A stretch of 6,857 nucleotides of DNA from an uncultured Verrucomicrobiota bacterium. Its GTDB lineage: Bacteria > Verrucomicrobiota > Kiritimatiellia > RFP12 > UBA1067. The first letter of the stretch is position 1; every line of letters begins with the position of its first letter. The notes below the pieces were generated by a model, which saw only the letters and a list, made by a program, of their open reading frames with translations, made no database searches and was not told the DNA's origin. Location: contig CAMNLN010000190.1 in assembly GCA_946543025.1 (NCBI GenBank), forward strand, positions 1-6,857, in the 5' to 3' direction. The position numbers were made by a program, and so were the translations under genes. Below, piece by piece: positions 1 to 5,689 of the stretch.

Positions 1-2453
1 TCGACGCCTGGACGCATGACGTGGACAAGATTGGCGTGCCCGACACGGCGGCGCGCTCGTTCAACGGCACGTTCGTCTCGAACCTCGACGTGGCCTCGAA
101 CGTGAGCGGCGTCCAGACCGGCACGGGAATGGCCGGCGGCTACATCGAGTTCTGGTACGAGGGCTTTTCATCTGCGAACGCCTACAACGTGCCGAACGCC
201 GACGGTTCCAAGTACGACTTCGGCGACCAGCGCACGAACGGCGCCTGGGGATCCATGCAGGTGCACAACTACGAGGCGCGGCAGACCATCTGGGCCTACA
301 ATGCGTTCACGAAGAGCTACGATTGGTGGACAACGCTTGGCATCGGCAACAACACGACGGGCACGGGCCATCCCGACTGGGTCAATACCAGCAACAGCGA
401 CTGGTCCATCGCCGCTACGCGCCGCCGTCTCCTCTACGTGATGGTGCGGCCCGCCGCGACGCCCGCCGTCGAGGCGCCGGCGGACATCCGCGCGAACGTG
501 GCCGAGGCGAAGGACTACTCGCTCCTCTACAAGGTGGCGATCCCCGAGCGGAACATGTACGTGCAGGATCCTGCGAACTGGACGGCGCAGCACGTGGTGG
601 ACAACCGCGCCGCGCACGCGGGCAAGTCCATCCGCCGCGTCGCGTACTACATGGAACTCGTGCCCGCCGGCGGCGGGGAGGCGCAGTGGGCCTGGACGAG
701 CTTCGACGCCTTCTCGCAGGATCTGGACCGGTTCACGTTCCCCACGAACCAGGCGCAGGAGATACAGTCCCGCATCGCGAACCTGAATGTGCGCGTGAGC
801 CCGAACGTCAAGGCGGAGCGCGGCATCGTGGAGGGAGACGGCATCCAGACCGGCTCCATCGAGTTCATCTTCCGTTCGATCGCCACGGCATCGACGCTGG
901 GACTCCCGGGGGCGACTTCGGTCTACGACTGGGACGACCAAATCACGGGCGGCACGTGGGGCAGCCTGCAAGTCGCGAACTGGGGCGCGTTGCAGATGGT
1001 CTTCTCCGTGACGGCCAGCTCGCTCGGCAACCGCGTGGTCGGCCTCGGCTTCGGCAACGCGAAGCAGGCGGACTATCCCAGCAGCACGGTGACCGTCCAT
1101 CCCGACTACACGTTCGCCGACAACGCCGCGCGCTACTCGACGCGGACGCTGTACGTCCTCGTGCAGGAAGGGCCGGCGCCGACGCAGGAACCGACGTTCG
1201 TGAACGCCGTGGCCGAGCTGGGCGGGCGGCGCATCTGCGCCGAATTCTCGGACGAGCCCTCGGACGCGCTGCTCGATCCGGCCATGTACCTGCTGCTGAA
1301 CACGAGGACGAAGATCGCGGGCATCGAACGCTCGGCCATCGATCGGCGCGAAGCGATCCTCACGCTCGCGGCGCCGCTGGCCGCCGGCACGAACGATACG
1401 CTCGTGGTGCAGCTGCCCGGCCGTTCCGGAATCGCGGCCAAGTCGTTCACCGTGCCGGACGGACAGCTGCCCGCCGTGCTGAACGCGGCGAACGTGCCGG
1501 AGGTCGGCGACTACGAGCTCGTGTACAAGTTCACGCCGCCGACGGCGAATTCGTACTGCGGCATGCACGGCGCGCCGTACGTGCAGGACGAGACGCGCTT
1601 CCGCTACTTCGGGTTCGATCGCGTGGCCTACGCGCTGCACCTCGTGGGGACGAACGGCGACGAACAGTGGGTGTGGGCCTCGATGGACGCGTGGACGGAC
1701 GACGCGTCGAAGATCGGCATCCCCTGCGTGCGCCGCGCGAACACGTGGCAGTGCTACGTGGACAACCTTTTCGTGGCGAGCGGCCATACGGGCGGCACGG
1801 CGCCCGACCTCCGGACGGGCAGCTTCCCGCACGGCAACATCGAGTTTTTCACCGCGAGCTACGGCACCGCGAGCGCGAAGGGGATTCCCGGCGCGGACGG
1901 TAGCGTCTACGACTTCGGCGATTCCAACGGTTCGCAGACCGAGGGCGACACGTACTGTTCGCTCCAGGTGCACGACTACCTGGGCGGCAAGACCGTGTTT
2001 GTCGTGGACGAGCTGGGCGGCCACCTGAGCAACGGAACCGCCAAGCCGGGCAGCCCCGGCGTCGGCATCGGCAACTGCCCGGCGGCGACCTCGAAGCACA
2101 AGGACTGGACGTTCGTCCACAACGCCGCGCAGTTCCCGACGCGCGACCTCTACGTCTTCGTGCGGACGGCGGCGGACGGCCTCGTGTTCACACTCCAGCC
2201 GCAAGGGGCGTCCGTGCTGGTGGGCGATTCCTTGACGCTCACGGCTTACGCGCCAAACGCGGCGCGCTACCAATGGCGGAAGAACGGCGTCGCGATCGAT
2301 GGCGCGACGGCGGCCGCGTACGACGTGCCGACGGACGCGCGGGACACGGCGACGTACGACGTGATCGCGTGGGACGCGTCCGGCCATTCGGCCGCGAGCG
2401 AACCTGCCGCTGTGGCGGTGAACGGTGCCGGGACGCTGTTCCTGTTCCGGTGA
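1..2453 (+). CDS. Large secreted multi-domain repeat protein, 5'-truncated (possibly the C-terminal part of a sialidase/acetylesterase-type enzyme)
   Basis: The gene enters from outside the window. The frame is open from base 3, and its first residues (DAWTHDVDKIGVP) match an internal repeat (DAWTDDASKIGIP, about 1689-1725), so the GTG at 21 is not the start. It ends at TGA 2451. Domain order: repeat R1 (partial), R2, a Big_5/SbsA-like domain, R3, an Ig-like domain, and a short hydrophobic tail ending FLFR. Each repeat has a 'D-Y-x-L-x-Y-K' opening, 'VAY-x-x-x-L', 'G-x-IEF', 'YD(F/W)(G/D)D', 'S(M/L)QV', 'H-x-D(W/Y)' and a closing 'LYVxVR' strand. No catalytic motif is visible, so the visible part looks like binding or structural modules. 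From memory, similar modules occur at the C-termini of sialidases and sialate O-acetylesterases from Lentisphaerota/Kiritimatiellota; I cannot verify this here. The catalytic domain, if any, lies upstream. Confidence 0.85.
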   Translation, partial: DAWTHDVDKIGVPDTAARSFNGTFVSNLDVASNVSGVQTGTGMAGGYIEFWYEGFSSANAYNVPNADGSKYDFGDQRTNGAWGSMQVHNYEARQTIWAYNAFTKSYDWWTTLGIGNNTTGTGHPDWVNTSNSDWSIAATRRRLLYVMVRPAATPAVEAPADIRANVAEAKDYSLLYKVAIPERNMYVQDPANWTAQHVVDNRAAHAGKSIRRVAYYMELVPAGGGEAQWAWTSFDAFSQDLDRFTFPTNQAQEIQSRIANLNVRVSPNVKAERGIVEGDGIQTGSIEFIFRSIATASTLGLPGATSVYDWDDQITGGTWGSLQVANWGALQMVFSVTASSLGNRVVGLGFGNAKQADYPSSTVTVHPDYTFADNAARYSTRTLYVLVQEGPAPTQEPTFVNAVAELGGRRICAEFSDEPSDALLDPAMYLLLNTRTKIAGIERSAIDRREAILTLAAPLAAGTNDTLVVQLPGRSGIAAKSFTVPDGQLPAVLNAANVPEVGDYELVYKFTPPTANSYCGMHGAPYVQDETRFRYFGFDRVAYALHLVGTNGDEQWVWASMDAWTDDASKIGIPCVRRANTWQCYVDNLFVASGHTGGTAPDLRTGSFPHGNIEFFTASYGTASAKGIPGADGSVYDFGDSNGSQTEGDTYCSLQVHDYLGGKTVFVVDELGGHLSNGTAKPGSPGVGIGNCPAATSKHKDWTFVHNAAQFPTRDLYVFVRTAADGLVFTLQPQGASVLVGDSLTLTAYAPNAARYQWRKNGVAIDGATAAAYDVPTDARDTATYDVIAWDASGHSAASEPAAVAVNGAGTLFLFR
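3..449 (+). repeat. Protein repeat R1 (partial) of the multi-domain secreted protein
   Basis: This is the C-terminal part of the first visible module copy. It carries GYIEFWYEG, KYDFGDQ, GSMQVHNY, HPDW and the closing strand LLYVMVR. The first half of the module lies before the window. No cysteine is present. It aligns by eye with R2 and R3 over the whole visible length. Confidence 0.8.
486..1166 (+). repeat. Protein repeat R2 of the multi-domain secreted protein
   Basis: This is a complete module copy. It opens with AKDYSLLYKVAIP, then VAYYMELVP, WAWTSFDAF, GSIEFIF, YDWDDQ, GSLQVANW, HPDYTF and closes with TLYVLVQ. It contains no cysteine. The layout matches R3 (DYELVYKF, VAYALHLV, WVWASMDAW, GNIEFF, YDFGDS, CSLQVHDY, HKDWTF, DLYVFVR). 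The copies differ at many positions, so the duplication is old and not a recent DNA repeat. Confidence 0.82.
1191..1464 (+). other. Big_5/SbsA-like Ig-fold domain between repeats R2 and R3
   Basis: The stretch between R2 and R3 follows the plan of bacterial Big_5/SbsA-like beta-sandwich domains: an 'AEFSDEPSDALLDPAMYLL' segment (a fold often written as 'F-S-x-P-[V/D]...a-x-Y-x-L'), then 'AILTLAAPLAAGTNDTLVVQLPG', matching the usual 'V-x-L-x-x-x-x-P-L-x-x-G-x-x-Y-x-L-x-V'. The likely role is a spacer or structural domain. The assignment is by pattern only, with moderate confidence. Confidence 0.5.
1476..2165 (+). repeat. Protein repeat R3 (cysteine-containing) of the multi-domain secreted protein
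   Basis: This is the third module copy, with the same strand order as R2. It differs in carrying five cysteines (in SYCG, IPCV, WQCY, TYCS and GNCP), where R1 and R2 have none. In an exported protein these could form disulfides. The closing strand is DLYVFVR. Confidence 0.82.
2184..2420 (+). other. C-terminal immunoglobulin-like domain
   Basis: This is an I-set-like Ig domain of the type common in Verrucomicrobiota and Planctomycetota surface proteins. It shows 'QPQGASVLVGDSLTL', the core tryptophan in 'YQWRKNGVAIDGAT', and 'DTATYDVIAWDASG' in place of the usual 'D-x-G-x-Y-x-C/V'. The cysteine pair of animal Ig domains is absent, as is usual in bacterial versions. It probably serves as a stalk or adhesion module. 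Eleven residues follow before the stop. Confidence 0.75.
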
Positions 2454-2487
2454 GCCGCGAGCCGCTGATTTGTGATATAATGAGGAC
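2452..2487 (+). promoter_or_regulatory. Extended -10 promoter with possible leaderless start
   Basis: TATAAT lies at 2476-2481 and is preceded by TG at 2473-2474 with one base between, a perfect extended -10. No -35 match is seen; that region instead holds a 7-bp tandem repeat, GAGCCGC twice (2452-2458, 2459-2465). The usual distance from -10 to +1 puts the transcript start at about 2488, on the first ATG of the next gene. TGAGGA at 2481-2486 could act as a ribosome-binding site for the second ATG (2494, spacing 7) only if transcription starts further upstream. Confidence 0.6.
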
Positions 2488-3408
2488 ATGAACATGAGCC
2501 GCAGAACGTTTATCGAGGGCGCGCTTGCCGCATCGGGCGCGCAGATGCTGTCTGGATGCGAGTCGAAAACCTACATGACGGCCGACAGGCTCGGCGTCTG
2601 CAGCTGGTCGTTCCGTCTGCCGATGGACTCGGTGGCGGCCGAGATGAAGAAGCTCGGCCTGAAGCGGATACACCTGGCGCTCCAGCCGTTCCTCGAAGGC
2701 GAGTCCCGCCACGGGGCCGGCGAAAGCGCCGCCTCGCTGGAGAAGGTCAAGGAGCGGATCGCGACCGGGGAGTGGGTGCTTTCCGCCACGATGATCGGCT
2801 TCCCGCAGGAGGACTATTCTACGCTGGAGACGATCAAGAAGACGGGCGGCGTGGTGCCAGACGACGTGTGGGAGGCGAACAAGAAGATCGTGCGCGCGGG
2901 CGCGAAGCTGTCGGCCGAGCTGAAGTCGCCGCTCCTCGCGCTGCACGCGGGCTTCCTGGACGAGAGCGACCCGGTGGCGCTCAAGAAGTACACCGAGCGC
3001 GTGAAGTTTATCGTCGACACGTGCGGCGAGGCGGGTGTGCCGGTGGCGTTCGAGACCGGGCAGGAGACGGCCGAGGACCTGGCTCACTTCCTTTCGTCCA
3101 TGCCGGGCGCGGGCGTTAACTTCGATCCGGCCAACATGATTCTCTACGGGAAGGGCGATCCGGTGGAGGCGGCGAAGACGCTCGCGCCGTGGATCCGCCA
3201 CATCCACGTGAAGGACGCGATCAAGACGAAGACGCCCGGCACGTGGGGCACCGAGGTGCCGTGGGGCGACGGCGAGGTGAACCAGGCCGCGTTCCTTGGC
3301 GCGCTCGAGGCGGCTGGCTACCAGGGCGCGTTCGCGATCGAGCGCGAGGGCGGCGACAATCGTGTGGCGGACATCGCGCTCGCCGCGCAGCGGTTGTTGA
3401 AGGGTTAA
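2488..3408 (+). CDS. Tat-exported sugar phosphate isomerase/epimerase-family TIM-barrel lipoprotein
   Basis: This is a 306-residue protein of the xylose-isomerase-like TIM-barrel (AP_endonuc_2) family. The N-terminus has a twin-arginine motif (SRRTFIEG, residues 4-11), a short hydrophobic stretch and a lipobox (LSGC, Cys24), so it is probably exported folded and lipid-anchored. The barrel opens with LGVCSWSF (35-42). Likely metal ligands by family pattern are Glu189 (FETGQE), Asp213 (NFDPANM), His238 or His240 (HIHVKD) and Glu285 (IEREGG); His153 (LHAG) is also conserved in type. The family isomerises, epimerises or dehydrates sugars and keto-sugars using a divalent metal. Export argues against a phosphorylated cytoplasmic substrate. 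Some periplasmic relatives act on 3-keto-glycosides, but nothing here proves that. The start may be ATG 2488 (leaderless) or ATG 2494 (SD spacing 7); both keep the Tat motif. Stop is TAA 3406. Confidence 0.88.
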   Translation: MNMSRRTFIEGALAASGAQMLSGCESKTYMTADRLGVCSWSFRLPMDSVAAEMKKLGLKRIHLALQPFLEGESRHGAGESAASLEKVKERIATGEWVLSATMIGFPQEDYSTLETIKKTGGVVPDDVWEANKKIVRAGAKLSAELKSPLLALHAGFLDESDPVALKKYTERVKFIVDTCGEAGVPVAFETGQETAEDLAHFLSSMPGAGVNFDPANMILYGKGDPVEAAKTLAPWIRHIHVKDAIKTKTPGTWGTEVPWGDGEVNQAAFLGALEAAGYQGAFAIEREGGDNRVADIALAAQRLLKG

Positions 3409-3434
3409 AAGAGTTGACGGGCATCGGATACGAG

Positions 3435-3469
3435 GACGAAGGACAGTGGGGAAATCGCTGTCCTTTGTC
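3435..3469 (+). terminator. 14-bp intergenic hairpin, possible terminator
   Basis: Bases 3435-3448 pair with 3456-3469 over 14 bp, including two G-U pairs, around a 7-base loop (GGGAAAT). It lies 26 bases after the isomerase stop and 28 bases before the next start. There is no clean T-run after the stem, only a pyrimidine-rich stretch (GCCTGTCTTCTGCCC), so it is a weak candidate for an intrinsic terminator. It could equally be an attenuator, an mRNA-stabilising stem or a remnant of a dispersed repeat. Confidence 0.5.
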
Positions 3470-3497
3470 GCCTGTCTTCTGCCCTAAAGAGAATCAA

Positions 3498-5636
3498 ATG
3501 AAAATCCAAAGGAAAATATTTCTCAGGGCCGCCGTCGCGGCGGCCGCGCTGTGCGTCGGCGTCTGTGCCCGCGCCAATACCGTCACCGAAGAGCCGGACG
3601 CGCTTCTCGACTACATCGAGGCGGACGGCAGTCAATACATCGACACGGAAGTCAACGCCGAGACCGGCCTGAAGGCGAGGATTGACCTGGAGATGGGAAA
3701 CTTCGGCGGCGACACCACCGACTGGGGTTTCCTCGACGCCGCCGATCCTGTCACCACTGTATCGGACAACCGTTCGCGCATCTTCATGTGCCACATGTAC
3801 AACAGCAAGCCGTTCTTCGGCTACGGCCTTAAGCAGCGCGGCAATCCGAGCGGTTCGTTTAAGTTCGTGAGCGGCCAGCGCTACGAGATCGTCACTGACA
3901 TGACCGACACCAACTCGCTCGAAGTCGTCCAGAACGGCAGGAAGACGTTCAGCGCGGCCGATTGGACGAAATATGCGACGAACGGCGTCGTCAACCTGCA
4001 TCGCACGCTCTATGTTTTCGCCACCAACTACGGTGGCGAGCCCAAATGGTACGGTGAGGGCAAGCTCTACGAGCTGAAGATCTGGAAGAAGAACGCCGAG
4101 ACCGGCGAACTCGACCTCATCCGCCACTACCTGCCCTGCATCAAGGGCGGTCGCGCCGGACTCTACGACAAGGTACACGGTACCATTTCCTATTCCTACG
4201 GCGACAGTGCGTTCGTCGCCGGCCCCGTGCTCGACAAGCCGCTCGATTTCGTGAAGTGGATCTGGGGCAACGGCAGGCAGTGGTTCGACACGCGCGTCTG
4301 GGGCAAGAGCGGGCTCAAGAGCGAGGTGGACGTGGGCATACGCGAATACTCGGGCGACCACGCCATTCTCAGCTGTCGCGGCACGACCGGCGACATGCGC
4401 TTCTACATGGCCTATCACTACGAAAGCGCGTTTCGCTACGCATACGGAAAACTTCCGGAGAAGGCCGACATCAACGTCGTCGCCCCGACGAACGACGTGC
4501 TGACATCTACCCATCTCGACGTGCGTTATGTCATCAAGACCGACCTCCAGGACGGCTATCAGTCCGTGACCGTCAGCAGGAACGGCGGCGAGCCGGCGGA
4601 ACTGCACAAGGAAGGCGAGCCGTACCTGACCGGCGAGATCGCAACGACCAATACGCTTTATCTTCTGGCGAACAACAAGATGGGCACGCCGACATGCGCG
4701 TCGAAGTGCCTCATCTATGCCACAAAAATCTGGGACGGCGACGAGCTGCTGCGCGACTTCGTGCCGGTAGTGGCGACCAATTCAAGCGGCGTGGCCTACG
4801 CGGGACTTTACGACCGGGTGGCAGAGCGCGTCTATCGGCAGATCGGGACGGCGGAGTTCGATGTCGCCGCCGGTTGGGTCGGTGCCGTCACGAACACGCT
4901 GCGCGTCGTTTCGCGGCCAAAGACGCGCATCGACTACGTCGTGTCGGACGGAGACTACGACTATGTCGACCTGGGCGTCATGGCGAACGCCGGACTGGAG
5001 ATGGAAACGACGATGGACTGGGTGACGATTCCTAACGAACGGGGGCTTCTCGGCGCGCGGAGTTTTTCTTATGTTGACGGAAACAATGATCCGGTCCGGT
5101 TCTTCCCGTACAGCACCTATTCCGTCTACGAATCAGGCAAGCTGGTTGAAACGCAACATGCGTACCACTACAACCATACCCGGTGGACGGCCCGCGATTC
5201 GGGCGACAGCCCTGTTCCCATAGTGAAGGACGTCACCTACAAGATTGCCTCGCGACTGGATCAGGGGGCGCAGAGCATCACGGTGTGGGAGCGAGGCGCA
5301 GGCGGTGGTTGGAACCACCTGGGCACACGGTCTATCTCCGATGCCGCCAATGTCGTCCTTGGCTTGCCGCTTCATCTCTTCGCCATCAATGAAGACGGGC
5401 AGTACCGTTATCCTGTCAAGGCGCGTTGCCGCGGCTTGAAGCTGGGCGTCAAGCAGCAGGACGGCACGTACAAGCCCGTGCGCGACCTCGTGCCGGTGAA
5501 GGATCCCGTAACTGGCGGCGCGGCGTTGTGGGACAACGTGACGGAAACCTACTTCCGCAACTCCAACTTGTACCTCCTCGCCGGCGGCGGCGCGGAGCGT
5601 CCGTTCGACGGCGGCATGACGATTATCGTGAGATGA
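3498..5636 (+). CDS. Secreted protein with three LamG-like repeats
   Basis: This is a 712-residue protein. ATG 3498 is chosen because it opens a clear Sec signal peptide: a basic start (MKIQRKIFLR), a hydrophobic core, and a likely cut after ARA at residue 26. The frame is open further upstream, but only as a shadow of the isomerase gene. Three repeats follow at about residues 37-235, 249-450 and 478-693. Each starts with a 'Y-I-E-x-x-G-x-Q-Y-I-D-T' type strand and ends with 'x-R-D-x-V-P-V...G-L-Y-D-x-V'. This is the LamG-like pattern found in surface and phage proteins of gut bacteria, and it suggests carbohydrate or surface binding. No catalytic site is visible. The SD is weak (AAAGAGA, 3486-3492). 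The tail ends in TIIVR, like the tail of the first gene. The phosphodiesterase region follows closely and may be cotranscribed. Confidence 0.88.
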   Translation: MKIQRKIFLRAAVAAAALCVGVCARANTVTEEPDALLDYIEADGSQYIDTEVNAETGLKARIDLEMGNFGGDTTDWGFLDAADPVTTVSDNRSRIFMCHMYNSKPFFGYGLKQRGNPSGSFKFVSGQRYEIVTDMTDTNSLEVVQNGRKTFSAADWTKYATNGVVNLHRTLYVFATNYGGEPKWYGEGKLYELKIWKKNAETGELDLIRHYLPCIKGGRAGLYDKVHGTISYSYGDSAFVAGPVLDKPLDFVKWIWGNGRQWFDTRVWGKSGLKSEVDVGIREYSGDHAILSCRGTTGDMRFYMAYHYESAFRYAYGKLPEKADINVVAPTNDVLTSTHLDVRYVIKTDLQDGYQSVTVSRNGGEPAELHKEGEPYLTGEIATTNTLYLLANNKMGTPTCASKCLIYATKIWDGDELLRDFVPVVATNSSGVAYAGLYDRVAERVYRQIGTAEFDVAAGWVGAVTNTLRVVSRPKTRIDYVVSDGDYDYVDLGVMANAGLEMETTMDWVTIPNERGLLGARSFSYVDGNNDPVRFFPYSTYSVYESGKLVETQHAYHYNHTRWTARDSGDSPVPIVKDVTYKIASRLDQGAQSITVWERGAGGGWNHLGTRSISDAANVVLGLPLHLFAINEDGQYRYPVKARCRGLKLGVKQQDGTYKPVRDLVPVKDPVTGGAALWDNVTETYFRNSNLYLLAGGGAERPFDGGMTIIVR
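3606..4202 (+). repeat. LamG-like repeat 1
   Basis: Residues 37-235 of the secreted LamG-like protein. It begins LDYIEADGSQYIDTEV, contains TLYVFATN and KLYELKIWKK, and ends RHYLPCIKGGRAGLYDKV. It is the copy closest to the usual pattern. Confidence 0.78.
4242..4847 (+). repeat. LamG-like repeat 2
   Basis: Residues 249-450. It begins LDFVKWIWGNGRQWFDTRV, contains TLYLLANN and LIYATKIWDG, and ends LRDFVPVV, then AGLYDRV. The order is the same as in repeat 1, but the opening strand is altered (KWIWGNGRQW). Confidence 0.76.
4929..5576 (+). repeat. LamG-like repeat 3 (divergent)
   Basis: Residues 478-693. It begins IDYVVSDGDYDYVDLGV, contains LHLFAINEDG and CRGLKLGVKQ, and ends VRDLVPV, then ALWDNV. 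This is the most diverged copy: the 'QYIDT' strand has become 'DYVDL'. Confidence 0.7.
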
Positions 5637-5641
5637 AGAAT

Positions 5642-5686
5642 AGAGGACAAATGATGAAACAAAATAAAAGACCCAAGAACAGCTAA
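5642..5686 (+). other. Ribosome-binding site, ATG and 11-codon frame; probable detached start of the phosphodiesterase
   Basis: AGAGGA (5642-5647) is followed by ATG at 5651 and a second ATG at 5654 (spacing 6). The frame encodes MMKQNKRPKNS and stops at TAA 5684. It is in the same frame as the phosphodiesterase downstream and looks like the basic n-region of a signal peptide without its hydrophobic core. It may be the original start, cut off by the repeat at 5699-5758, or a short leader peptide. Confidence 0.5.
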
Positions 5687-5689
5687 GGC

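Noticed and set aside
21..2453. GTG at 21 as the true start of the first gene
   Set aside because: The frame is open before it, and the residues upstream (DAWTHD) belong to the repeat, matching DAWTDD in R3. There is no signal peptide and no SD.
168..2495. 775-codon open frame on the minus strand
   Set aside because: It is rich in Arg, Val and His with no recognisable domain and lies opposite a clearly real repeat protein. It is an artefact of GC-rich codon use.
3189..3497. Upstream extension of the LamG-like protein to 3189
   Set aside because: This part overlaps the isomerase out of frame, crosses the hairpin spacer and lacks domain content. ATG 3498 opens a clear signal peptide.
3405..4607. 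400-codon minus-strand open frame
   Set aside because: It is a shadow of the LamG-like gene; the product has no recognisable features.
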